DNA of 37,452 nucleotides from a virus: positions 1 to 37,452 of the IMG/VR virus record IMGVR_UViG_3300027793_000157; one strand, written 5' to 3'. The translations under genes were made by a program, and so were the position numbers. Numbering within the stretch: position 1 is the first letter of the stretch; each line of letters begins with the position of its first letter. Shown here piece by piece: positions 31,984 to 37,452 of the stretch. Below the pieces are notes generated by a model. It saw only the letters and a program-made list of their open reading frames with translations, had not been told where the DNA came from and ran no database searches.

Positions 31984-34007
31984 TATATGAACAATTTACT
32001 TTTTTTCCTTTTGAATAGTCCTCTTGATTCTGTAAACAGTTGGTTATTTCTGTTTGGTTTAAAGAGTGCTTGCACTCTTCCATCGCCTGATCCTCCCACC
32101 TTGCCTAGAATGGGGTCCATCTTTAGAGCCTGTGCAATAGCTAGCTCTGCTGCTACAATACGGTCAAAGTTACCCTGATCATTGTATTGTATAATCTCTT
32201 CTAGCAGCACAGGATCTAGAATTTTACTCACGCCTAGAATTTCTTTTATCACATCTCCATTCTCATCTGTCTCTTTGTACACAGACTCCTCCATGTATTT
32301 CTTTAGACAGTTGTGAAGATAGTCAATTATCTTCTGACTTGAGCGGTGCACTCCATATTCACGTTTCACCGTTGTACCAGGCACTATTTCTTTTAGCCAC
32401 TCAGGCTGCTTTTCTAGATAGTGGGCATCCCCTTTAGCTTTCATGTATTCTATAAAGGAGATGTCATCATTTTCACAAAGCGTGCGAGCGTTGTAATATT
32501 TAATCAGTAGTCTAGCTTGCTCTTCCCACGTTTCCTTCTTATCAGGGCGAGCACAATAGCTAGCCACGAACATATCCTGATATTTCTCTCCTGTAATGTC
32601 GTGCATTCTTTTATAGACATACACAGAGCCAAGAGAGGATGAATAGGCTGATTGTCCCTGTCTATAGGGGTCCACACCAGCTACATACAGGCCATAGGGA
32701 GGGTTTTCAATTGGAAATTCATATATGACAACAGGAGCATCTTTTAAATCGCTGTTCTTGAGGGGGAAGTTAGTGATGGGTTGTTTGTCTGTAAACTCAT
32801 GCGCTATCTTCTCTCCATCATGGAAAAGTAGAACAGGAATACCCGTGCGTTCCTGTTGTAATATCCTGAACTTCTGACGTTTAGCTGCTTCTATATCAAA
32901 TATGTTCGTATCCTCATTTAAAAAGATGTCATCCACCTCAATTGGGTAGTACATCTTCTCTTTTAGATAGGCCACCCTATCTCCTGCTTTCTTTAAACGT
33001 TCTAAGTTGGTTTCTGTAGTTTCTTTGGCCTTTTCCTCATTGCTCACCAGCATAGGCACCTCGTGCAGAGGACTATCTTCTGGTTGATTTAAAAAGGTGC
33101 CAAGTGTGGAAGGCTCTTTAGCCTCCATTCTGTATTTATAGGAAATGAAAAGGCCATGAATCCTTTTCTCATCTTTTTCGTTATTGTATGTAAGGAAGTT
33201 AAAATTGTCTACATCAAACATGAGGCTTTTGGCATCCATGAATCGCTTCATGTCACCACCAGTCCCAGTAAGAATTGGAGAGCACCCCCATCCATAAGGC
33301 GTGGTAAAGCCTGGCACAGCTGCCTGAAACCCTCTGAGAAAATTACCCTTTCCAATCTCATCTATAATCAGTTTACGTGGTTTTGTACCAGCAATCGCTT
33401 CCTCGTTGTTTCCCTCATCCAGGTTACGGATGAGTATTTGGGAAAACGGTATACGTTCTCCAGACCTAGTTTTAATACCCAGTGTCACCTGGTTTTTCCA
33501 ATTGTCTTCTACTCTTTGCCATCTCCAGGCTTCTGGTAGAAAGTTGAGGCCTTTGTCCAGCTTATCTGTGATCAGCTTGATATCTGGAGCATTCAACCCA
33601 GCGATCACATTCTGGGAATTCTCGTCAAATGTTGCGCCCCATCCGATATAACTGGCCTCAATGACAGACTTAGCAAAACGTCTAATACCGAGTATCACCA
33701 GCCCTTTCTTTTCAAATTGGGCTCTGTCTATTTCATTTGTCACCACCCACTCGTTATCACGCAGCAGGGGGTTGGCATATTTCTGATATATTCTACCTCT
33801 TTCGTCTACAACATCCACCTCTGTGTGCCAGATGTTTAGGTGCCAATATAGAAATGGGTTAATGTATGTCCCATTCATCATGCACCCGTTTAAGCATAAA
33901 TCTTTGTGGAAATCAAAGAATGGCTTGTATTCAGCAGACTCACGGTCAGGAATACGTTTTTGGTTAATGTACCAATCTTTGTAGTCTATGCTTTTTATAT
34001 CACTCAT
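31983..34007 (-). CDS. terL: Terminase large subunit, 674 aa
   Basis: The ATPase domain has Walker A G-I-R-R-F-A-K-S (107-114) and Walker B L-I-I-D-E (213-217), with a GTGG coupling-type motif near 248-251. The C-terminal RNase-H-like nuclease carries G-V-D-P (444-447, Asp446 catalytic), C-E-N-D-D (511-515) and a final N-F-D-R-I (613-617, Asp615). It packages DNA into the procapsid and cuts the concatemer. It overlaps both neighbours by 1 nt, in the usual order small terminase candidate, large terminase, portal. This is the most secure assignment in the window. Confidence 0.93.
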   Translation of the reverse strand: MSDIKSIDYKDWYINQKRIPDRESAEYKPFFDFHKDLCLNGCMMNGTYINPFLYWHLNIWHTEVDVVDERGRIYQKYANPLLRDNEWVVTNEIDRAQFEKKGLVILGIRRFAKSVIEASYIGWGATFDENSQNVIAGLNAPDIKLITDKLDKGLNFLPEAWRWQRVEDNWKNQVTLGIKTRSGERIPFSQILIRNLDEGNNEEAIAGTKPRKLIIDEIGKGNFLRGFQAAVPGFTTPYGWGCSPILTGTGGDMKRFMDAKSLMFDVDNFNFLTYNNEKDEKRIHGLFISYKYRMEAKEPSTLGTFLNQPEDSPLHEVPMLVSNEEKAKETTETNLERLKKAGDRVAYLKEKMYYPIEVDDIFLNEDTNIFDIEAAKRQKFRILQQERTGIPVLLFHDGEKIAHEFTDKQPITNFPLKNSDLKDAPVVIYEFPIENPPYGLYVAGVDPYRQGQSAYSSSLGSVYVYKRMHDITGEKYQDMFVASYCARPDKKETWEEQARLLIKYYNARTLCENDDISFIEYMKAKGDAHYLEKQPEWLKEIVPGTTVKREYGVHRSSQKIIDYLHNCLKKYMEESVYKETDENGDVIKEILGVSKILDPVLLEEIIQYNDQGNFDRIVAAELAIAQALKMDPILGKVGGSGDGRVQALFKPNRNNQLFTESRGLFKRKKSKLFI

Positions 34008-34342
34008 TATCGCCTACTTCTAAGAAAGTCTTCAGCCATAGTGCTCAGCTCACCACTACCTCTCACCTCCACCTTAGCTTCTTCTTTCTCACGTAGCTTT
34101 TCCACCACTTCTAACAAGGCTAGGTAGTTTTTCATTGTTTCTTGTATAAACTTACCCTGTGCCTCGATGGAAGCAATCACCATGGGTATCATTCCCCCTT
34201 TGGATGTTGGTTTCCATTCTACACGGTCTTTCAGCTCATGAAGAGGATTGGCATCCACATAAGCTTTCCAGCTCTGTAGCTGTTGTTCAGCCCAATCGAG
34301 CTCAGCATTTATATATGTAGTTTTTTTAATAGTCTTCGCCAT
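34007..34342 (-). CDS. Candidate small terminase / packaging accessory, 111 aa
   Basis: Mainly helical (AELDWAEQQLQSWKAYVD; GKFIQETMKNYLALLEVVEKLREKEEAK) with a basic C-terminus ending FLRSRR. Its stop overlaps the large-terminase ATG by 1 nt and its start overlaps the previous gene by 17 nt. Small terminases are short helical proteins next to terL, so this is the best candidate here, but no HTH is evident and the assignment rests on position. Confidence 0.6.
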   Translation of the reverse strand: MAKTIKKTTYINAELDWAEQQLQSWKAYVDANPLHELKDRVEWKPTSKGGMIPMVIASIEAQGKFIQETMKNYLALLEVVEKLREKEEAKVEVRGSGELSTMAEDFLRSRR

Positions 34343-34610
34343 CTTCTTCTTCTTTTAATATGCTGTCTAGGTTCATTCCGTCTTTGATGATTTGATCTAG
34401 CTCCTTATCATCTGTATGAGGAATGTCCATGTCTAGCTGGGTTTTATACTTCTCCAAAGCAAACAGGAGCTCCTTGTCTGACAGTCCCCAGATGTCTCCA
34501 TATTCATCTAGCGCAGTGGCTAGGTGTCTACCCATGTTATATTCTGGGTAGTTTACACTCAGGGCCTGGAGCACCTGTAGGGCTTGTTGGTAGTGTTTTC
34601 TCATCAACAT
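34326..34610 (-). CDS. Conserved small acidic protein, 94 aa
   Basis: Helical N-terminus (HYQQALQVLQALSV), a distinctive centre YNMGRHLATALDEYGDIWGLSDKE, and an acidic tail (LKEEEDGEDY). I recall this pattern from crAss-like gene sets without a known role. It may start at the ATG at 34610 or the one at 34604. It lies in the pre-terminase cluster and may aid packaging or regulation. Confidence 0.7.
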   Translation of the reverse strand: MLMRKHYQQALQVLQALSVNYPEYNMGRHLATALDEYGDIWGLSDKELLFALEKYKTQLDMDIPHTDDKELDQIIKDGMNLDSILKEEEDGEDY

Positions 34611-34618
34611 ATAATGAT

Positions 34619-34798
34619 TTACAGCACAATCCCTGAGCTAGCTGCTGTAAACTTGGTGAGACTGGGCTTAACGATGGACGTTAATAGTTTTTCTATTTCT
34701 TCGTTAGCCAGTTTTTTCACCTCCTCGCTTACACCAGGGGTGGCAATTAGAGCTGCTAGTTTTTCAATAACCAGCCATGCTTCCACTACAGGGTTCAT
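34619..34798 (-). CDS. Small helical protein, 59 aa
   Basis: This gene lies in the gap between the 82-aa and 94-aa genes and falls just under a 60-aa cut-off. Its ATG overlaps the upstream stop (ATGA at 34795-34798), and it ends with TAA at 34619-34621, 8 nt before the next start. The sequence is amphipathic helix (VVEAWLVIEKLAALIA, VKKLANEEIEKLLTSIVK). No family recognised. Confidence 0.75.
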   Translation of the reverse strand: MNPVVEAWLVIEKLAALIATPGVSEEVKKLANEEIEKLLTSIVKPSLTKFTAASSGIVL

Positions 34799-35043
34799 AT
34801 TATTTGGTTTAAATCTTCGTCAGAGAGAAAGTCTTTGGGTGGTTTTACATTTTCCTCATCCTCTTCTTCCTCACTGTTTGAAAAATATTCTTCCTTTACA
34901 GAGATGCCTATGGAGTCTTGTTCTTCTCCTGGCACCCCTATGATGTCGACATAATCAACACCCCTATTGTATATGTCTGTTAAGGCTTCTAAGAAAATAA
35001 ATAGGGGTATTTTCTTTAGACGCACCTCATTATTCTTTTCCAT
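34795..35043 (-). CDS. Acidic small protein, 82 aa
   Basis: Residues 10-40 (KKIPLFIFLEALTDIYNRGVD) look folded, followed by a highly acidic stretch (SNSEEEEDEENVK) and DEDLNQII at the end. It overlaps the zinc-ribbon gene by 14 nt. The acidic tail could mimic DNA or bind a basic partner such as the IHF-like protein; this is speculation. Confidence 0.7.
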   Translation of the reverse strand: MEKNNEVRLKKIPLFIFLEALTDIYNRGVDYVDIIGVPGEEQDSIGISVKEEYFSNSEEEEDEENVKPPKDFLSDEDLNQII

Positions 35044-35323
35044 CAGGCGGTAGCATTTCGTCTTCTTGTTCTTCTGTCACCAGTGCTCCCCATTTATTTA
35101 TAGGGCAGGCACAGGACAGACATTTTGTTTTGGCAGACAACGTACATCCACAATGTGTACAATGATCGTCTGGTCTGATGGTTTTATGGCGCTTGGAATG
35201 GTGGGGACATTTGTCACATATGTCTAGCCTTTCCTTGCTTGTCAGCTCAATTATCTCGGATAGATCTTTGGGAGGCAGTAGGTTATTCCTCCACCCCTCG
35301 TAAATCTGCGACAGCTTGCTCAT
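35030..35323 (-). CDS. Zinc-ribbon protein, 97 aa
   Basis: Eight cysteines are grouped as C36-x2-C39, C55-x2-C58-x-C60, and C68, C71, C73 (CDKC, CTHCGC, CLSCAC), followed by CPINKW. This layout recalls a zinc-ribbon protein common in T4-like and crAss-like phages. It overlaps the IHF-like gene by 41 nt. It may bind nucleic acid or the transcription machinery. Confidence 0.75.
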   Translation of the reverse strand: MSKLSQIYEGWRNNLLPPKDLSEIIELTSKERLDICDKCPHHSKRHKTIRPDDHCTHCGCTLSAKTKCLSCACPINKWGALVTEEQEDEMLPPDGKE

Positions 35324-35672
35324 TTGTAATTTTTGGTTTTAGGGCTGTTATGGCTTGTCTCACACCCTCTAGCTTCATGGCTGCTGTGCGTCTCTTATTG
35401 TCACTGAGCGCTGCGTTTTCTATTTGTCTTTGGAGGGCTGCTTCTATGTTTTGGAGAGTGTTCATTTTCTTAACGGCTTTTTTCGTGTTAAAAATAAACT
35501 TCCCAAACCCACTTATTTCAATTGTCTTATTATTAACAAGGGCTTCGTTAGCGCTTTGAAACTGGTGGTTGATGACAGTTTCTATGGTTTTCTCACTAAT
35601 CATAAGCTTTGGGGCCAGCCTTCTAATTAGCCAGTCCTTCATAGACATACTAATTGGCTTTCTATCCTCCAT
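35283..35672 (-). CDS. IHF/HU-like DNA-binding protein, 129 aa
   Basis: Residues 10-70 follow the family: helices (MKDWLIRRLAPKL; SEKTIETVINHQFQSANEAL), then IEISGFGKFIFN with GFGKF at 55-59, and a basic patch (TKKAVKKM). The C-terminal 60 residues form extra helices. Such proteins bend DNA; in crAss-like phages IHF genes occur beside structural genes. It is the second gene of the leftward operon, after the winged-helix gene with an 11-nt overlap, and could act at the packaging site or as a late-gene regulator. Confidence 0.7.
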   Translation of the reverse strand: MEDRKPISMSMKDWLIRRLAPKLMISEKTIETVINHQFQSANEALVNNKTIEISGFGKFIFNTKKAVKKMNTLQNIEAALQRQIENAALSDNKRRTAAMKLEGVRQAITALKPKITNEQAVADLRGVEE

Positions 35673-36024
35673 GAGCGTCTAGCTTTATTTCTAGGGAAAT
35701 AGCCTTATTAAAATCCAGCACAATAATGGGATTGACCCTCACCTTGGCCGTGTCTCTCACCAGGATGCCCATCTTCTTAAGCTTGGAAATCAGGTTGTTA
35801 ATCGTAGCCTCACTGCTACCATACTTCTGACAAAACTCCTGCCTCACATTAGCATAGCTTATATTCCCTTTAATAGCTGCAAAGGCTATAAGCTGTATTT
35901 CCCTATTTGTCAGACGTAGATCATTCACAGCTGACAATATAGAATAATACCTCTGTGCTAGACAGTATTCATCTGTTTCTGTCTTCTTAAGCCTTTGTAA
36001 TATCCCTTTAGCTGTAGGTTCCAT
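35662..36024 (-). CDS. Winged-helix DNA-binding protein, 120 aa
   Basis: Residues 36-92 read as a winged helix: LTNREIQLIAFAAI, NISYANVRQEFCQKYG, SEATINNLISKLKKMGIL, then a beta wing (KVRVNPIIVLDF). It is the first gene of the leftward virion operon, next to a region with two promoters and a palindrome, so it is a candidate regulator of its own operon. Similar proteins precede IHF and terminase genes in crAss-like phages as I recall. Targets unknown. Confidence 0.75.
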   Translation of the reverse strand: MEPTAKGILQRLKKTETDEYCLAQRYYSILSAVNDLRLTNREIQLIAFAAIKGNISYANVRQEFCQKYGSSEATINNLISKLKKMGILVRDTAKVRVNPIIVLDFNKAISLEIKLDAHGG

Positions 36025-36038
36025 ATTCTAGTTGGGAA

Positions 36039-36070
36039 CAAAGATACAACATGTTTACAACATATTCAAA
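36039..36070 (-). promoter_or_regulatory. Promoter P2 of the virion operon
   Basis: On the minus strand TTTG (36067-36070), a 20-nt spacer and TATCTTTG (36039-36046), a perfect match to the Bacteroidota consensus. It lies 14 nt upstream of the winged-helix ATG. The spacer contains AAACATGTTG (36047-36056), which recurs in the opposite direction at 36205-36214. Confidence 0.75.
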
Positions 36071-36079
36071 TACAATCTT

Positions 36080-36099
36080 TTACATGAATGCTATATTAT
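36080..36099 (-). repeat. 20-nt intergenic element, copy 2
   Basis: On the minus strand ATAATATAGCATT is followed by CATGTAA, one base different from the copy at 28889-28908. It ends 9 nt upstream of the P2 -33 box. Confidence 0.55.
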
Positions 36100-36152
36100 G
36101 CACCATTTCTCTCTATACAGGCTCTATATACACCATGTCCCACCCTCCACCC

Positions 36153-36185
36153 CAAAGTTATAATAGCCTGGAGGACATTTCCAAA
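36153..36185 (-). promoter_or_regulatory. Promoter P1 of the virion operon
   Basis: On the minus strand TTTG (36182-36185), 21 nt, then TAACTTTG (36153-36160), a perfect -7 box. Its -33 box lies inside the palindrome at 36174-36189, so binding there would compete with RNA polymerase. Confidence 0.65.
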
Positions 36186-36189
36186 TGTC
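36174..36189. promoter_or_regulatory. Palindromic operator candidate
   Basis: GACATTT-CC-AAATGTC is a 7-bp perfect inverted repeat, extended imperfectly by GGAG and TCTCC outside. It covers the P1 -33 box. A dimeric repressor or activator, perhaps the winged-helix protein, could bind. Confidence 0.5.
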
Positions 36190-36204
36190 TCCCCCCGTTG
36201 TATA

Positions 36205-36214
36205 AAACATGTTG
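36205..36214 (+). promoter_or_regulatory. AAACATGTTG box facing the rightward genes
   Basis: The same 10-mer lies on the minus strand within the P2 spacer (36047-36056). TATAAAA directly precedes or overlaps it (36201-36207), possibly part of a rightward promoter, but no consensus -33 box is present. Confidence 0.35.
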
Positions 36215-36313
36215 AACAGCCCCCCTACATAACTCCCTGGTAGTCAGGAATTTATTATGTCCGTGGGAGGGGAGCCTACTTCCAACAGCAACCCCTCCAC
36301 ATTTTGGCAGGTC

Positions 36314-36325
36314 GGGGATATCCCC
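36314..36325. promoter_or_regulatory. GGGGATATCCCC palindrome
   Basis: A perfect 12-bp palindrome 33 nt upstream of the 127-aa gene's ATG. It may be an operator or a small hairpin in the 5' leader of the first rightward gene. Confidence 0.35.
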
Positions 36326-36358
36326 CGTTTAATACAACTGCTAACCAAAAAATCCGTT

Positions 36359-36742
36359 ATGGAATTAAAAGCAAGACAAGTCCTGAAGATTAAGCAAATC
36401 TCTACAGGCAACAAGTACAAGGTTGAGGAAGGCCACCCATTTTATGGCCAAGAGTACAATGTTTACCAGTACAACGGTATTGCCTTTACGGTGAACGCAA
36501 GCGATGAGTTTGTTAATTGGCGTAATGCTGGTAAATTGTTTAGCGTAGACTTTACTGAGGGTACACGCCAAAGAGAGGTGGATGGCCAAATGGTTGATGT
36601 GCCAACAATACAACTTGTAGGCTGCACTAACATTGACCAAGAGGTTGCTATGGCTAAAACCGAGAGCACGCTAGCTAAGATTTACCGCGATGCTGAGACC
36701 ACTGTGGTTACAGACGATGTAATTGCTGACTTGCTGAAATGA
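36359..36742 (+). CDS. First rightward gene, unknown protein, 127 aa
   Basis: The ATG at 36359 (MELKARQVLKIKQIS) is preferred. An in-frame ATG at 36257 would add 34 residues from a G/C-run-rich leader that holds a palindrome and looks non-coding. The protein is beta-rich (KYKVEEGHPFYGQEYNVYQYNGIAFTV; GTRQREVDGQMVDVPTIQLVG) with a short helical C-terminus. It resembles a compact OB- or SH3-like fold in composition only. It is transcribed away from the virion operon and followed at once by a strong terminator. It may belong to the early or replication region; function unknown. Confidence 0.75.
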   Translation: MELKARQVLKIKQISTGNKYKVEEGHPFYGQEYNVYQYNGIAFTVNASDEFVNWRNAGKLFSVDFTEGTRQREVDGQMVDVPTIQLVGCTNIDQEVAMAKTESTLAKIYRDAETTVVTDDVIADLLK

Positions 36743-36743
36743 T

Positions 36744-36766
36744 AAAGGGGCCTTGTGCCCCTTTTT
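36744..36766 (+). terminator. Strong rho-independent terminator
   Basis: AAAGGGGC (36744-36751), loop CTTGT, GCCCCTTT (36757-36764), continuing in T to 36766. A perfect 8-bp stem right after the stop of the 127-aa gene. Confidence 0.85.
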
Positions 36767-36854
36767 CATATATAAGGGTGGGAAATACATCGTGTTTCAA
36801 TGGGTGGGAATAGAAATCCGTTGATATAACGCATTGATTCTCTGTGAGTTAGAG

Positions 36855-36882
36855 AGTGGTCGTGTGCCTATACACCACTTTT
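36855..36882 (+). terminator. Hairpin followed by T-run
   Basis: AGTGGT (36855-36860) pairs with ACCACT (36874-36879), with an inner GTGT/ACAC alternative, followed by TTTT. It would stop transcripts passing the first terminator, isolating the 49-aa gene. Confidence 0.5.
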
Positions 36883-36925
36883 CCCACTTTTTGACACATG
36901 TTCCAAATATATAGGTCATTACAGC

Positions 36926-36945
36926 ATAAATATAGCATTAATTAA
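36926..36945 (+). repeat. 20-nt intergenic element, copy 3
   Basis: It shares the 13-mer ATATAGCATTAAT (36930-36942) with copy 1 and ends 18 nt upstream of the 49-aa gene's ATG. Confidence 0.5.
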
Positions 36946-36963
36946 CCAATTAAAACGATTGCC

Positions 36964-37113
36964 ATGTCAGAGTTCAAAGTTATCTACCTAGCATTAGACA
37001 GTTCTATTAAGTCTACATATGTTATAGCTAATTCAAAAGATGAAGCTAGAGAGTTGGCATTTAATAGACTATTAGATTGTTCACAGACGCTGTCTGCTGA
37101 GTATACATCATAA
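36964..37113 (+). CDS. Small rightward protein, 49 aa
   Basis: MSEFKVIYLALDSS, then IANSKDEARELAFNRLL, ending EYTS. The layout is a strand, a strand, then a helix. The ATG is preceded by AAACGATTGCC, the same leader as the next gene, and a UUCG-capped terminator follows the stop. Start, leader and terminator together support a real gene despite its length. Function unknown; early phage genes of this size often modify host machinery. Confidence 0.7.
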   Translation: MSEFKVIYLALDSSIKSTYVIANSKDEARELAFNRLLDCSQTLSAEYTS

Positions 37114-37114
37114 G

Positions 37115-37134
37115 AGAGCCTTCGGGCTCTTTTT
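37115..37134 (+). terminator. UUCG-loop terminator
   Basis: AGAGCC (37115-37120), tetraloop TTCG, GGCTCT (37125-37130), then TTTT. It begins 1 nt after the stop codon of the 49-aa gene. Confidence 0.85.
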
Positions 37135-37161
37135 CTTTTATTCACCATATAAACGATTGTC

Positions 37162-37290
37162 ATGGAAAAGATTACATTACAAGAACTTTGTGAACTTAGA
37201 CTATTCATGATTGCTGATGGTAGTTACACTCCTCAGCAGATCAAAGATGAGCTGTCTAAGTATACTATTGTAGATAATGAGAGCCTGTAA
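37162..37290 (+). CDS. Small rightward protein, 42 aa
   Basis: MEKITLQELCELRLFMIADG, then YTPQQIKDELSKYTIVDNESL; two helices. The ATG is preceded by AAACGATTGTC, matching the 49-aa gene's leader in 10 of 11 positions. Its stop codon lies in the loop of the following terminator. Function unknown. Confidence 0.65.
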   Translation: MEKITLQELCELRLFMIADGSYTPQQIKDELSKYTIVDNESL

Positions 37291-37303
37291 CAGGGCTCTT
37301 TTG
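37280..37303 (+). terminator. Terminator enclosing a stop codon
   Basis: AGAGCC (37280-37285) pairs with GGCTCT (37294-37299), extended by TG/CA around the TAA, followed by TTTTG. The arms are the same sequence as in the terminator at 37115. The stop codon of the 42-aa gene is in the loop. Confidence 0.7.
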
Positions 37304-37338
37304 TTTTAATGCACCATAACTCACTTCCCAAGGGTGAG

Positions 37339-37408
37339 CAGTTGTAGTAAAAATACAGTGCTTCTGACGACTGTGCTCTTATTGAGCTAAACACAGAAGC
37401 TACAACTG
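37339..37408 (+). other. Nested inverted repeat, structured RNA or DNA element
   Basis: CAGTTGTAG (37339-37347) pairs with CTACAACTG (37400-37408). Directly inside, CTTCTG (37361-37366) pairs with CAGAAG (37394-37399). A small GCTC/GAGC hairpin (37375-37387) sits in the centre. It lies in a non-coding stretch beyond the last small gene. Confidence 0.5.
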
Positions 37409-37452
37409 AGTGCAGAGGGAATATGTACAGGTGTTCATCTGTTCTACTTCAT

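Larger units (their letters stand above)
36767..36963. other. 197-nt intergenic region
   Basis: No gene is seen. It holds GGGTGGGAA twice (near 36776 and 36803) and an inverted GTGGGAAAA copy near 36879, a hairpin with T-run (36855-36882), ACATGTT near 36897, and the third copy of the AT-rich 20-nt element. No TAnnTTTG promoter faces right. Confidence 0.5.

Noticed and set aside
36257-36358. Longer N-terminus for the 127-aa protein starting at the ATG at 36257
   Set aside because: The extra region is rich in G/C runs and contains a 12-bp palindrome; the protein from 36359 has a normal beginning.
36890-36920. TTGACA near 36891 as a sigma-70-type -35 box for the 49-aa gene
   Set aside because: No -10-like hexamer occurs at 16-18 nt, and Bacteroidota hosts use a different consensus.
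1-37452. Stop-codon reassignment, as in some crAss-like phages
   Set aside because: TAG ends the 53-aa and 49-aa genes, TGA and TAA end others at tight gene junctions, and long frames contain no in-frame stops.

Overview
The window is a piece of a tailed double-stranded DNA phage genome, most likely a short-tailed crAss-like phage (Crassvirales or a close relative) that infects a member of the Bacteroidota. Four things point there: a terminase-portal-scaffold-HK97-type capsid block; two IHF/HU-like proteins among the structural genes; a 1,778-residue muzzle-type tail protein followed by several very large cargo (ejection) proteins; and intergenic promoters of the Bacteroidota type (TTTG, about 20 nt, TAnnTTTG), with A-rich leaders in place of Shine-Dalgarno sites. 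Family names come from recalled sequence patterns, not from a search. TAA, TAG and TGA all end genes, so there is no sign of stop-codon recoding.

Layout. Positions 1-36024 are a leftward (minus-strand) virion block, read from right to left. It starts at a promoter-rich divergent region (36025-36358). Next come a winged-helix protein, an IHF-like protein, a zinc-ribbon protein and four small proteins, the last being a candidate small terminase. Then come the large terminase, the portal, an acidic protein, a tiny HExxH protein, the scaffold, the major capsid protein and a capsid-associated protein. A ring protein and an abundant capsid-auxiliary candidate follow. After a terminator-like hairpin lies a cassette of small virion proteins and a tail-collar fibre, several with poly-threonine tails. 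A second terminator and promoter (19758-19936) begin the tail module: a metallophosphoesterase, a ring protein, an IHF-like protein, a gatekeeper-type ring protein, the muzzle and an accessory tail protein. The left end holds four giant cargo proteins. One carries an HExxH metallopeptidase motif, and the last runs off the left edge.

Positions 36359-37452 are a rightward region of one 127-aa gene and two genes under 50 aa. Each is followed by its own terminator. Two share an identical start-site leader, and a nested inverted repeat lies at the right edge.

Gene coupling is tight throughout (TAATG and ATGA overlaps), which fits co-translated assembly modules. Three genes (49, 53 and 59 aa) missed by a 60-aa cut-off were found in gaps of the leftward block, and two more (49 and 42 aa) in the rightward region. 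The observations most worth following are the two HExxH proteins; the shared poly-Thr C-termini; homologous small domains in different tail proteins; the set of Bacteroidota-type promoters with a palindrome on one -33 box; a 20-nt element repeated near three transcription starts; and a strongly structured RNA region just after the capsid gene.
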